Shown: positions 17,213-26,811, numbered from the stretch's first letter. The stretch: DNA of 64,000 nt from JAWWPG01 sp963820035 (GCA_963820035.1 CAWFYK010000003.1:124001-188000), one strand, 5' to 3'. Made by a program: numbers and translations. Notes: generated from the letters alone by a model not told the origin.

Positions 17213-17865
17213 GACAACACCCGCAGGGCATCTACCGCAGCCAATGCGGTTCCGCGCAGTGATCCCGACACTTTCGACCGGGTGCCGACCGTGCGCTCCC
17301 TGTACGGCACCGGCAGCTCGAGGATCCGCCACCGTTCCTCGGCGGCCTTGCGCAGCAGCTCGAACGGGTAGCCGTAGCGGCGGTCCTGCACCTGGAGCCC
17401 CAACAGGTCGGCCCTTCTGCAGACCCGGGCCGGTGCGATGTCATGGACGTCGAGGCCATGCCGACGAATCCACCAGGTCGCCAACTCGTTGCCCACGCGT
17501 GCGGGCCACGGCGTCAGCCCGCGGCGGGTCGGCACCCGCCTGCCGACACCGAGCTCGCACCGGCCCTCCCGCACCGCATCGACCAACGGGAGCAGGTCGA
17601 TCGGGTCAAGGGTGCCGTCACCATCGATGGAGGCGACGAGGTCCGCCGTCGCGGCAGCGATGCCCGCCTGAATGGCGGCGCCGTACCCGGGTTGCGGTTC
17701 GTGCACGACCGTGGCGCCGGCTCGCCGAGCGACCTCGGCGGTGTCGTCGACCGACCCGTTGTCGACGACGATGACGGACATCGATGTAGGCACGCGGCGC
17801 AGCAGGCCGGGCAGGGCCGGCCCCTCGTTCCGGCACGGGACGATCAGCTCACAGGAGAGGCTCAC
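17209..17865 (-). CDS. Family 2 glycosyltransferase
   Basis: 218 residues. The GT-A fold is clear: LIVPCRNEGPALPGLL, VIVVDNGSVDDTAE, then the DxD motif in ASIDGDGTLDP. YGYPFELLRKAAEERWRILELPV is typical of DPG/dolichol-phosphate-mannose synthase-like enzymes. It lacks C-terminal membrane helices, so it is probably a cytosolic enzyme using a nucleotide sugar. It is the first gene of the minus-strand run GT2, DUF2064-methyltransferase, Mo-oxidoreductase and membrane protein, all overlapping or abutting. Its start region faces the divergent membrane glycosyltransferase gene at 17989. Confidence 0.9.
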   Translation of the reverse strand: MSLSCELIVPCRNEGPALPGLLRRVPTSMSVIVVDNGSVDDTAEVARRAGATVVHEPQPGYGAAIQAGIAAATADLVASIDGDGTLDPIDLLPLVDAVREGRCELGVGRRVPTRRGLTPWPARVGNELATWWIRRHGLDVHDIAPARVCRRADLLGLQVQDRRYGYPFELLRKAAEERWRILELPVPYRERTVGTRSKVSGSLRGTALAAVDALRVLS

Positions 17866-17988
17866 TCGTCCACGCTAGGGCCGGCGAGTCCACGAACCGC
17901 CCTTCGAAGTCTTACGAAACCCTGACGGTGAGAGCTCGTGGGCGACAGGGCGCCGACAGCGGACCGGCTGCCTGCATACAGTCGGGGA

Positions 17989-19347
17989 ATGGCAACCGTG
18001 CAGGCCCCGCGTCGGCGTGCGGAGGGTCGCCCGGTGCGCAGATTTCGGTTGTCGGCAGCGACGGTGGGGCTGCTCGTCACGGTGGTCCTGATGCTCTCGG
18101 CGATGGCGGTGCCGCCCCTGGTGGCCTGGGACGTACACATCTCGTTCCCCCCGCTGTTCGCGTCGTGGCGACCGCGGGCTGGACCGGGCTCGTTGGTGGC
18201 GATACCCCTTGCTGCGTTGGGCGTTGCGTACGGTCCAAGGATGGCTGAGCGTCTGCCATGGCCCCGGCTGATGGTGCTCTGCTGGCTTGGAGGGCTCACC
18301 TGGCTGGCCGCTCTGCTGCTCGTGGACGCGCACCGCGGCGCCCAGAGCTACCCCGACGTCAACGATCTGTTGACCACTGCCCGGTCCACCGGCAGCGTCT
18401 CCGGCTGGCTGCACGGCTTCATCTCCCGCATCCCCGAGGGGCCCCAGGAGTGGCCGACCCACGTGGCCGGCCATCCTCCCGGTGCGGTGCTGTTCTTCCT
18501 CGCCCTGGTCAGGACCGGGCTGGGCGCAAACATCGCCGCTGGCATCGTCATCGTGCTGTTGGCATCTACGACCTCCCTTGCCGTGCTCACGACCCTCCGT
18601 GTCCTCGACGCCGAGCCGGCGGCACGCCGCGCAGCGCCGTTCCTGGTTCTCGCGCCTGCCGCTATATGGGAGGCCGTGTCGTTCGACGCCGTCCTCACCT
18701 GCCTGTCCACTTGGGCCCTCGCCGTGCTCGCGTTTGCCGCGGTCCGCCGGAGCCGCGGGTGGGCGCTGGTCGCGGGCGTGATGTTCGGCCTGTGCCTGGA
18801 GATGTCGTACGGCCTTCCGCTGCTGGTCTTCCTCGCAGGCGGCGTCGCGGTCAGCGCCCGCAGCTTCCGGGCGCCGGCGTGGGCGGTGCTCGGCGCCCTC
18901 CTCGTGGTCGTCGCCGTCGCGGTGGCCGGTTTCGCCCTGTGGGACGCGTATCCGGCCCTTCGCGGGCGGTACGTGGACGGCATCGGCGGGTTGCGCCCAG
19001 CGTCCTATTGGGTGTGGGGAGACCTGGCCGCTCTCGCGTTCAGCGCCGGTCCCGCAGCCGGGGCGGCCGTCGGTCTCTGGCTGTCCGACCTGAGACGGTC
19101 GCCCGCAGCTGCGGATCTGCGGGATCAACACGTCGTCTCCCTGCTCGGCGGCGCCGCGCTCGTGACCGTGTTAGCTGCTGATGCCTCCCTGATGAGCAAG
19201 GCCGAAGTAGAACGGATCTGGCTGCCGTTCGTGCCCTGGCTCCTCGTCTTGACGGCGCTGTTCCCGCCGCCGTGGCGACGGCCGGCTCTCGCCGTCCAGG
19301 TGCTCTTGGCGCTGCTGGTTCAGCACCTTCTCGTCACCGCGTGGTAG
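17989..19347 (+). CDS. Polytopic membrane glycosyltransferase-like protein
   Basis: 452 residues with about eleven hydrophobic helices. After the second helix the loop WDVHISFPP and, around residue 160, THVAGHPPGAVLFF resemble the first-loop acidic/HPPG-type motifs of polyprenyl-phosphate-dependent mannosyltransferases (GT-C fold). It would transfer a sugar from a lipid carrier on the outer face of the membrane. It is divergent from the GT2 gene and convergent with the epimerase gene, whose 3' end it overlaps by 14 bases. ATG 17989 was preferred over an ATG 51 bases upstream because it better precedes the basic N-terminus. Confidence 0.75.
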   Translation: MATVQAPRRRAEGRPVRRFRLSAATVGLLVTVVLMLSAMAVPPLVAWDVHISFPPLFASWRPRAGPGSLVAIPLAALGVAYGPRMAERLPWPRLMVLCWLGGLTWLAALLLVDAHRGAQSYPDVNDLLTTARSTGSVSGWLHGFISRIPEGPQEWPTHVAGHPPGAVLFFLALVRTGLGANIAAGIVIVLLASTTSLAVLTTLRVLDAEPAARRAAPFLVLAPAAIWEAVSFDAVLTCLSTWALAVLAFAAVRRSRGWALVAGVMFGLCLEMSYGLPLLVFLAGGVAVSARSFRAPAWAVLGALLVVVAVAVAGFALWDAYPALRGRYVDGIGGLRPASYWVWGDLAALAFSAGPAAGAAVGLWLSDLRRSPAAADLRDQHVVSLLGGAALVTVLAADASLMSKAEVERIWLPFVPWLLVLTALFPPPWRRPALAVQVLLALLVQHLLVTAW

Positions 19348-20398
19348 CGGCGGCCGGACGTAGTGGATCGCGGGCGAACCTCGGCAAACCCTCCTCTGGA
19401 GCCACCGTGGCCGCGAACCCCAGGTCGCGAAACGCTTTGGCCGAACTCGCAACGATGTGGCGTACGTCACCGGGTCGGAACTGCCCCGTGACCACGGGCT
19501 CGAGAGCCTGCCGCGGCGACCCCGCGGTGACGAGTCTCGCCACCTCGGCGATCGAGACTGGCCTTCCGGAGCAGACGTTGTAGGCATCAAACGTAGCCGC
19601 CGGCCGATCGGCTAGGACGTCCAGCGACAGCAGGTTGGCAGTCACCACGTCGGAGACGTGCACGAAGTCGCGCATCTGGGCACCGTCTTCGAAGACCCTC
19701 GGCGGCCGGTCCGCCTCAAGGTCCGACCGGAAGATCGCGGCCACCCCGGAGTATGGCGTGTCCGCCGGCATGCCCGGTCCGTAGACGTTGTGGTAGCGCA
19801 ACGCGATCACCGCCCCTTCCGCCTGCTGGGACCAGGCTGCGGCGAAGTGCTCCTGAGCGACCTTGCTGGCTGCGTAGGAGCTGCGTGGTCGCAAGGGTGC
19901 GTCCTCGTCGACCAGCCGCCAGTCCAGCGCGCTGCCGCAGTGCGGGCATCGGGAGTCGAAGCGCCCAGCGCGCAGGTCGTCGAGAGTCCTGGTCGCCTGT
20001 TGTGGTCCGTGGTCGGCGCACTCGTAGCGCCCGTCGCCGTAGACCACCATCGAGGAGGCGAGGAGCAGCCGGTTCACGCCGGCGTCGGCCATTGCGGCCA
20101 GCAGCGTCGCGGTGCCGAGGTCGTTGTGGCTTGCGAACAAAGGCAGATCCGGCGGGCTCACGCCGGCGCCCACCATCGCCGCCTGGTGACACACCACGTC
20201 GACGCCGCTCAGCAGGTGCCGGATGGCGCCGTGGTCGCGAACGTCGGCGCTCCGCACGTCCGACACAGGCGCCCTATCAGCGGCGTGCGCCTGGGCGATG
20301 TAGGCGTCGACCGCCAGCACGTCGTGGCCGCGCCGCCGCAATTCGGCGGCGACGGCACCGCCGATGAAGCCGGCGGCACCGGTGACCATGATCCTCAT
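19334..20398 (-). CDS. NAD-dependent epimerase/dehydratase (extended SDR)
   Basis: 354 residues. The N-terminus MRIMVTGAAGFIGGAVAAEL is the NAD-binding motif, LLLASSMVVYGDG carries the Ser/Thr of the catalytic triad, and SSYAASKVAQE supplies YxxxK. An unusual insertion at about residues 130-165 has two cysteine pairs (YECADHG, SRCPHCGSALDW) and may bind zinc. Such enzymes act on nucleotide-linked sugars. The ATG at 20398 overlaps the stop of the MTA-phosphorylase-like gene by 4 bases, so the two form one operon. Confidence 0.9.
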   Translation of the reverse strand: MRIMVTGAAGFIGGAVAAELRRRGHDVLAVDAYIAQAHAADRAPVSDVRSADVRDHGAIRHLLSGVDVVCHQAAMVGAGVSPPDLPLFASHNDLGTATLLAAMADAGVNRLLLASSMVVYGDGRYECADHGPQQATRTLDDLRAGRFDSRCPHCGSALDWRLVDEDAPLRPRSSYAASKVAQEHFAAAWSQQAEGAVIALRYHNVYGPGMPADTPYSGVAAIFRSDLEADRPPRVFEDGAQMRDFVHVSDVVTANLLSLDVLADRPAATFDAYNVCSGRPVSIAEVARLVTAGSPRQALEPVVTGQFRPGDVRHIVASSAKAFRDLGFAATVAPEEGLPRFARDPLRPAAATTR

Positions 20399-21210
20399 GG
20401 CAGCTCGAAAGGCACGGCGACCCCGTCGAGAGACCGCGCGCAGCTGCATCCTTCAGGTTCGGCTGGCAAGGCGGTGATGACGTTAGCGAGCAGTCTGCGC
20501 AGGCGCTCGAGGTGCTTGGCGAACTCTGCGAGCACCGTTGCCTGGTTGACGTACTCGCCTTGGGTGAGCCCGGCGTCGTGGTCGGTCACCAGCGCGATGG
20601 ATGCGTAACACAAGGCGAGTTCGCGGGCGAGCACGGCTTCCGGATGGCCCGTCATGTTGACGAGCGACCAGCCCATGCCCGCGAACCAGCGAGCCTCCGC
20701 GCGGGTGGAGAAGCGCGGCCCTTCGATGACGACCATGGTGCCGCCGTCGACGACCGCCTGGTCGGCCGCGACCAGCGCCCACCGCAGCGACGGACAATAC
20801 GGGTCCGCGAACGGGACGTGAACTGCGCCCTCGTCGTAGAAGGTCTGGTGCCGGCCAGACGTGCGGTCGACGAGCTGGTCAGGGACCACGAGCGTCCCCG
20901 GGCCGTCCTCGAGCCGTAGGCTGCCGACCGCACAGGGCGCCAGCACCCGCCGAACGCCGATCGATCGCAGTGCCCACAGGTTGGCCCGATAGTTCACCCG
21001 GTGCGGCGGGTACTCGTGCCGCCGCCCGTGCCGCGGAAGAAACGCCACCGTGCATGGCCCCACCGATCCGATGGTGATCGGCGCAGACGGTGCGCCGAAC
21101 GGCGTCGCGACCTCGACTGCAGCGGGGTCGCTGAGGAACTCATAGAAGCCCGAGCCGCCAATGACAGCGATCTTGGGGGCGTCGGAAGGGCGGCGGGCCG
21201 AATCGGTCAC
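20395..21210 (-). CDS. S-methyl-5'-thioadenosine phosphorylase-like enzyme
   Basis: 271 residues of the PNP/MTAP family, which cleaves a nucleoside with phosphate to give adenine (or another base) and a (methylthio)ribose-1-phosphate. Motifs: IAVIGGSGFYEF, the phosphate/ribose region RHGRRHEYPPHRVNYRANLWAL, IEGPRFSTRAEARWF, and VNMTGHPEAVLARE with VTDHDAG for base recognition. The GTG start at 21210 gives VTDSARRPSD; a longer frame to 21429 is not conserved-looking. Being first in an operon with a sugar epimerase, and next to glycosyltransferases, suggests a role beyond methionine salvage. Confidence 0.9.
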   Translation of the reverse strand: MTDSARRPSDAPKIAVIGGSGFYEFLSDPAAVEVATPFGAPSAPITIGSVGPCTVAFLPRHGRRHEYPPHRVNYRANLWALRSIGVRRVLAPCAVGSLRLEDGPGTLVVPDQLVDRTSGRHQTFYDEGAVHVPFADPYCPSLRWALVAADQAVVDGGTMVVIEGPRFSTRAEARWFAGMGWSLVNMTGHPEAVLARELALCYASIALVTDHDAGLTQGEYVNQATVLAEFAKHLERLRRLLANVITALPAEPEGCSCARSLDGVAVPFELP

Positions 21211-21439
21211 GCGCCAAGTCTGGCATCCGTCTCCCGCTGAGGCTTCCGCCCGTCGGAATGGGTGGACTCCGCAGCGGAGACAGAGAGGGCTTCCGCATGC
21301 CCACGACTCTGCCCACGGCCAGTCGAGCCACCACCAACCCGACGCGCCCTGGTACGACCAGGGCGTCCGACACCACCAAGGGACTGCTCGCGGGGGCCGG
21401 GATGCCTGAGCGCTCCGCAAGCGTGCCACGTGAGCGCGT

Positions 21440-21758
21440 GTTCATCGGCGGTACTAGGTTCGACTTGGCCGACCGCGTCAGCATCATCCGGAAGGTGACC
21501 GACGTGTTGTATGAATTCGCTCCCCGCGCCGCTAGCCTCGCCCGGGGTGCGTTCGGGGCCGTAACGTTCGTCGGGCTCCTCGGCCCAGGGCTGCGACTGC
21601 CGCAATGGCTACTAAATCTCTCCCCCCTGACCCTGGTCGGCAACCCACCCGAACGCCCCGTCGACAGCACGTCCCTCGCCGTGCTCAGCTGGGCCGCGAG
21701 CCTGCTCTCGGCCGCGGCGTTCGTCGGGTTCCGGCGACGCTCGGTACCCCAAGGATGA
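21440..21758 (+). pseudogene. Relic of an ABC exporter (ATPase scrap joined to permease C-terminus)
   Basis: Read in one frame, the piece LADRVSIIRK (about 21470) matches the ATPase segment ALADRVSIIRRG of the intact exporter at 7.7 kb. After a junction, FVGLLGPGLRLPQWLLNLSP and the terminal VGFRRRSVPQG match the end of the permease at 10.2 kb (FLGPGLKVAGWMLDLSP, VGFRRRGVPQG). More than 2 kb between these two parts is missing. It is therefore an internally deleted former ATPase-permease pair, related to but not identical with the intact one. Confidence 0.7.
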
Positions 21759-23944
21759 GAAAGTCACCGGCAGGAGGACTACCGGACGGGCTCTCTGGAC
21801 CCGGCGGGATCGGTCTGGGTCGGCGTCGGCTGAACCGATGTCCCGAGCAGAGCCGTCTGCCTGTTTCATGGTGGGTTTGGCGGCTGGTTGCTGCCATCGG
21901 GCTCACCTTGCTGGTGGTCACGACCACGGCCCGGCTCACCCTGCTCGATGCCGGCTTCGACGCCAAGTCTGTCGGTGACGCCGACGGATACGACCGGGCC
22001 TACGCGCAGGTGCTCCCTTCACCTGCGGTTCAGCTGGCCATCCGACGTGCTCTGGCCGGCCTACCCGTCGACCCCGGCTACCTGACCACCAACCTGCGCG
22101 TCTTGATACCGCCGGCGGTCCTGGAGGAGGTGGTGAGGAACGCGATCTCCGACTATGTCGACGTCGTGCTGGGCAGGGCCCCACGACTCGACCTTGAGCG
22201 AGCCCTTCAACCGATCGTGGACAACCTCGTGCGGCTCGTGCAGGAGCTGGCGCCCAACGCCATCGTCACTGCGCCGAAACTGCACGTCGGGTCACTGGCG
22301 ATGTTCGATGCCCAGGTGACCACGCTGTTCCGACAGCTCTCAGCAGGGCAGGTCGATCTCCACCTGCCCGTGATCAGGCTCCGGGGCCGCGACGTGGAGC
22401 GGGTTGCCAACATCCTCACGACGGGTCTGCCGGCCCTGACCGCGGCTAGGCTTCGACCGCAGATCACGCCGCTGCTCGCCTCCGGTGACCTGGGAGGGGC
22501 TTTTGCCCTAGTGGTTCCGGCCTATCTCAACGCGAAGGCGGTGCACACAATCGGCGTCAATGCGTCCGCCAGTGCCGGCAAGGCGCTCCGGTCGCTGCCG
22601 ACCGTCGCCCATGACGCCGCGCCGCACAAGGTCCTACCGCTTGGCCTCGGCTGGCTGACGTGCCTCGGCATCGTGTTCTCGATGGCGCTGCTGGAGCCTT
22701 TCCTGGGCTCGTCGCGTCGCCGAACCGGTGACATCGCCGCCACCATGGGCATCGCGACGGTGATGGCACTTCTTACCGGACTCGTCCTCCGCGCCGTGGT
22801 AGCGGACCCGCTGCGAAAGGTCGCCGACGATCCGGCGTTGGACCCGGCGATCCGCCATTTGGCTGCCGACATCGACGATCAGCTTCGAATCGGTGTCGCT
22901 CGCATGTTCATGATTCTCACCGCAGTCCTCGCCCTCGGCGCAATCGTCGTCTGGTTCGTTCCCCGCGTGCGATTCGGGCTCGTCCGCGGACACCGCAGGG
23001 TGACGAGCATCGCCGTCCTGACGGTCATCGCTGGTGCCGTCACTGCGTTCGCGAACCTCTCTACCCAGTCACCGGCCGTGTGCAACGGGTCGCCCCGACT
23101 CTGCGGTCATGCGTACGACGAGGTCAGCTACCTCACCAGCCACAACGCGATGGCCAGCAGTGACCGTGGATTCCTGGCCGCGAACCAGGACCCAGACATC
23201 ACCTCCCAGCTGGACAACGGCGTTCGTGCACTGATGCTGGACCTGCACTACTGGACCACGCCGAGTCAGGCTGCGCCGTACCTCGCGAGCCTCGACCCCC
23301 GCACGGCCCAGGCGCTGTCACCTCTCGTCAGGTCGTTCGAGCCACATCCGGGCGTGTGGCTGTGCCATGAGCTGTGCCAGTTGGGTGCAGACTCGGCCAC
23401 ATCTCAGCTGCACGCCCTGGGCGACTGGATGACGGGTCACCCCGGCGAGGTGGTCACCCTCATCCTCGAGGACGACATCTCAGCCGCCGACGTGCGGACC
23501 GTGGTCTCTGCGGCCGGGCTCGATCCGCTGCTTGCCACTCCGCCCGCACCCGGGGAGCCCTGGCCGACTCTCGGCCAGATGGTCCGCGAGCACCACACGC
23601 TCATGGTCTTCACTCAGCGCGCGCGGTTCACCAGTGGTCAGATCCGCAATTTCTACCAGTACGCAGCGGAGACGCCGTACGACACCCCCACGAGCGCAGA
23701 CCTCAGTTGCGCCCCGGGCCGGGGCGCCGCCTCCGCGCCACTCTTCTTGCTCAACAACTGGATAGGCCAAGGCCTCGCGACGCGGGCCAACGCCCTCGAG
23801 GTCAACCACAAGTCGTTCCTCCTCGACCGGGCCAGACGCTGCGAAGAGGTGCGCCGGCTCCACGCCACCTTCATCGCCGTGGACTTCGCCCAGGTGGGAG
23901 CTCCGCTGGAGGTGGTCGACACTCTGAACGCACGTCTGGACTGA
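21755..23944 (+). CDS. Membrane-anchored PI-PLC-like phosphodiesterase
   Basis: About 729 residues. The first 450 hold a signal-anchor helix (around residues 40-65), a periplasmic stretch and further helices near 310, 350 and 420-450. The C-terminal 270 residues form a PI-PLC X-like TIM barrel: VSYLTSHNAMASSD with the first catalytic His, ALMLDLHYW, WLCHELCQLG with the second His, and EVVTLILEDD. Proteins of this build are exported and face outside the membrane; the substrate may be a phosphoinositide or another phosphodiester lipid. The ATG overlaps the stop of the ABC relic (ATGA). A decayed relative is at 47.77-48.50 kb. Confidence 0.85.
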   Translation: MRKSPAGGLPDGLSGPGGIGLGRRRLNRCPEQSRLPVSWWVWRLVAAIGLTLLVVTTTARLTLLDAGFDAKSVGDADGYDRAYAQVLPSPAVQLAIRRALAGLPVDPGYLTTNLRVLIPPAVLEEVVRNAISDYVDVVLGRAPRLDLERALQPIVDNLVRLVQELAPNAIVTAPKLHVGSLAMFDAQVTTLFRQLSAGQVDLHLPVIRLRGRDVERVANILTTGLPALTAARLRPQITPLLASGDLGGAFALVVPAYLNAKAVHTIGVNASASAGKALRSLPTVAHDAAPHKVLPLGLGWLTCLGIVFSMALLEPFLGSSRRRTGDIAATMGIATVMALLTGLVLRAVVADPLRKVADDPALDPAIRHLAADIDDQLRIGVARMFMILTAVLALGAIVVWFVPRVRFGLVRGHRRVTSIAVLTVIAGAVTAFANLSTQSPAVCNGSPRLCGHAYDEVSYLTSHNAMASSDRGFLAANQDPDITSQLDNGVRALMLDLHYWTTPSQAAPYLASLDPRTAQALSPLVRSFEPHPGVWLCHELCQLGADSATSQLHALGDWMTGHPGEVVTLILEDDISAADVRTVVSAAGLDPLLATPPAPGEPWPTLGQMVREHHTLMVFTQRARFTSGQIRNFYQYAAETPYDTPTSADLSCAPGRGAASAPLFLLNNWIGQGLATRANALEVNHKSFLLDRARRCEEVRRLHATFIAVDFAQVGAPLEVVDTLNARLD

Positions 23945-24163
23945 CGGGACAGGACTTCTTACAGTCTGAGACGACCACACCGTGGCCGTAGGCCCCACCC
24001 GGACTTCCGCTTGGCGCCGGCCCAGGCCGTGGGTTGCTACCCGGAACCATCCGCGTCTCGAAGATTTACACCAGGCTTCGCACGATTGCAAAACACCTGA
24101 CGCTCGACCGCCAAGAACCAGCGCCATGCTGAGAGAACCGAGTCGCGAAGCGAGGTCAATCTT

Positions 24164-24472
24164 ATGCCCGATGCGAACGTCACGGACCAAATCCGCCGCG
24201 AGATCAACCTGCTCTTTGTCAAGGTCGATGACCCAGCCGTGCGCAACTACCTCGATGCCGCCTTCGTCGCCTTGGAGGACGAACCGACCAGCAACATCGA
24301 CCTCAGCCCAGGCCCGGACCAGACCATCGTGGACTTCGACTCTCCGCTCACTATGCTCGAGGATCTGCGGTCGCGGCCAGGCGACGGCGTCGAACAACTC
24401 ATCCGTTGCCAGCATGCGCTGCGCTCTGCGGAGTGCCTCTGGCACCTGAGGGAAGGGCTGCATGCTGGCTGA
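24164..24472 (+). CDS. Small soluble protein of unknown function
   Basis: 102 residues starting MPDANVTDQIRREINLLF, acidic, with no membrane helix and no motif I recognise. Codon use is normal for the region and the frame is preceded by GCGAGG. The segment PTSNIDLSPGPDQTIVDFDSP looks like an ordered but short domain. It stands alone after the PI-PLC gene; the following 200 bases hold nothing recognisable. Confidence 0.45.
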   Translation: MPDANVTDQIRREINLLFVKVDDPAVRNYLDAAFVALEDEPTSNIDLSPGPDQTIVDFDSPLTMLEDLRSRPGDGVEQLIRCQHALRSAECLWHLREGLHAG

Positions 24473-24679
24473 GCCGACGGTGCCCGCCGGCAGTCCACAA
24501 TAGGTACTGGACGGGGTCGGGGCGCGGGTCTCAAACGGATGCGCTCCACATGGGCTGTTTCACCGCGTTCCTGCACACGGTAAAAGGCGAGGAACCGCCG
24601 GAACTCGGCAGGCACCCCCCGCTCACGCCGCTCGCTCAACCGCCGACCCAACCGCTCGAGTCGGCTGAGCGATCCGCGC

Positions 24680-25638
24680 TCAGAAGGCCGCGGGCTGCCA
24701 GGTCTGGCCCGCGTCGCGGGTGACATAGAGGACACCCTCCGGCTCGAACATGCTAGCGGGCGCGTAGACCACCCCCGCGATCTTGTACGTGTGTAGACGA
24801 TGTCATTCCAGCCCTTGCCCCCATCTCCGATGTCGACCGGCATCGACCAGTCCGAACCCCCACCTCCGTTGAGGTAGATGAAGGAGCCGGACGCGACCGA
24901 CGACATGGCCAGGTTGCCGCTGGCTGACGCGGCGAGTTGGCTCTGGATGCCGTACGGCCTGGCCGGCGCACTGCGTGGTCTTGCCCGTCTCGGTCGACCG
25001 GTAGACGGTCCTGATCGCCCTGCTCATGCCGGGATCACCGATGCACAACTCGTCGACGTCGCGTGCGGACGTCGCCACCACCTGGTACAGCGCTAGATCC
25101 TGCGTGTGGTCGCACGGTGACGGGCGAGCGGCGAAGTGCCTGCCGTCCGTGCTGACGTAGAGCTTGTCCTGACCGCCTCCGGTGAACAGCGTGTCGCCGA
25201 CGACGCAGACCGTCTTGCCCCGGGGCATTGACGCTGGCCGCGGTGTTGCGTGGCAGGTCGACGTCGATCTGCTGCCAGGCATCGCTGTGGCACCGGCTCC
25301 GCCAGAACGCCAACGGCTGATCGCAGAGACCATGTCCGTACTTGCACGAAGACACCACCGCGTAGGCTCCCGCCTTGCTGGCATCGAGGGCGAGGACGTA
25401 GCACGGCGCGCGTTCGGCCAGCTCATCGACTGGGCCGTGGAGTTCTTAGGCACTCCCGGGCCAAAGAGGGCTGCCCCTGCTCAGGTTGTGGTATCGGTGT
25501 GGTGCCAGTGGCAGAAGTGGCGGTCGCGGGACGTGCGATTCCCACCGCCATCGCGCTGATCGCGAGCCCCGTTACCAACCGGCTACCCCTGAACTGACCG
25601 ATCCCTGCAGTCACGACATTCTTCCTGCTCGCAGGCAT
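24680..25638 (-). pseudogene. Secreted BNR/sialidase-like repeat protein pseudogene
   Basis: The minus strand begins with a plausible signal peptide (MPASRKNVVTAGIGQFRG, then LVTGLAISAMAVG) at 25638. Readable pieces then change frame several times: CKYGHGLCDQPLAFW near 25330, VCVVGDTLFTGGGQDKLYVS near 25220, IYLNGGGGSDWSMPVDIGD near 24870, and finally VLYVTRDAGQTWQPAAF and a stop at 24680. RDAGQTW is an Asp-box (BNR) motif. At least three frameshifts interrupt it, so it is not expressed as one protein. Confidence 0.65.
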
Positions 25639-25917
25639 CGCCCACGAACGACCTATCTGTCGGACATACCCTTCCCAAACTAGTCAGGCCCACCTGGTGA
25701 CCCACGTTGCCTCGGATCTCGCCGAAGCCGTGCGATAGACCGGGCAGACGAGTCTGTGGAACGGCCGGACGGTCTGCCGGAGCGTCGGCTCACCGGCCGA
25801 CGACGGCGATGAATGACCGCAGCAATCGCACGGCTTCTGTGACACCGCGTTTTGCTCCATCCGCTCTTCGGGACGATCTGCAATGGCGGAGCATGGTGTC
25901 CGGTCTGACGCGTGGGG

Positions 25918-26811
25918 TCATCGAGCATGCTCGGCCGATGGCCGTGTCACGCGCCCGTTCGCTCGAGCATCGCTCTTCCAGTCTCGCGAGTTGCTGGCGG
26001 GCGCCGTGGGGATGCTCAGGTAGGCCCCGGTGGGCGGCGTCTGCAGCGGACCGCCCCCCTCGGGCGGCACGAGCCGGAAGGGAACACCAGCGGCCAGCGC
26101 CGGGCGAGGGTTGTCCATCGCCTGCAGGTGCAGGTGCGGTTCGGAACTGTTCCCGGAGTTCCCGCACTGCGCCATGGGATCGCCTGCGGTAACGTGCTGG
26201 CCTGGGCGGACTTGGACCGAGCCACGCCGCAGGTGAGCCAGCACGATCCAGGTAAGGTCGCCGCGGTCGATGACGATGTGGTTGCCCAGGAGCCGGTTCG
26301 GGCCGAACACCTCGCGAAACAATTCAACGGTGAACATGTACAGCAGCCCGAGCGGACTGGTGCGGCTGTAGTGGTCCCGTTCACGATCGTGCACGCGGAC
26401 GACGGTGCCGTCACACGGGGCGAAGATCGTCTGGCCGAAGCCGGGGTAGTCGCCGGGTCGGCGAGCCAGCGGCCACCAGCCGAAGCCGGGCCGGTTTGAC
26501 TCGGGCGGATCGGCGACCAGATCGATGGCGTAAGCCTGCCCGTAGCTTTGCACGCCATGGCTGGGCACCCGAGTGGACGGGCTGTTGTACGCCTTCCACC
26601 TCCCGCGAACTGGTGCGTGCAGGTCGACCGCGTCGCGGTGCAGGGTGCCGGCCCGCACGAGCAGCACGATCAGCGAGATGGCCGCGAGCCAGGTCACGAT
26701 CCACGGGATGGGCACCAGCCGCAGCCATGCCTGCGCGAACTGCAGCGCAATCACGACGACTACAGCGGTGGTTCGCACCCGCGCCAGAGATACAGCGATG
26801 CGTGGCGACAT
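25918..26811 (-). CDS. M23-family metallopeptidase (membrane anchored)
   Basis: 297 residues. Two N-terminal helices (residues about 10-30 and 33-50) anchor an outside domain with the LytM/M23 zinc motifs: QAYAIDLVAD for the H/D site, TIFAPCDGTVVRV for the barrel, and SEPHLHLQAMD with the HxH. The first metal histidine is replaced by Ala-Ile in QAYAIDL, so it may be a degenerate, non-catalytic activator. The ATG at 26811 has a strong GAGGAGG ribosome site; a longer frame to 26913 is less likely. Such proteins bind or cut peptidoglycan. Confidence 0.82.
   Translation of the reverse strand: MSPRIAVSLARVRTTAVVVVIALQFAQAWLRLVPIPWIVTWLAAISLIVLLVRAGTLHRDAVDLHAPVRGRWKAYNSPSTRVPSHGVQSYGQAYAIDLVADPPESNRPGFGWWPLARRPGDYPGFGQTIFAPCDGTVVRVHDRERDHYSRTSPLGLLYMFTVELFREVFGPNRLLGNHIVIDRGDLTWIVLAHLRRGSVQVRPGQHVTAGDPMAQCGNSGNSSEPHLHLQAMDNPRPALAAGVPFRLVPPEGGGPLQTPPTGAYLSIPTAPASNSRDWKSDARANGRVTRPSAEHAR

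Noticed and set aside
17875..19131. A 418-codon minus-strand frame
   Set aside because: It is antisense to the membrane glycosyltransferase and has the Arg/Gln/His-rich composition of shadow frames.
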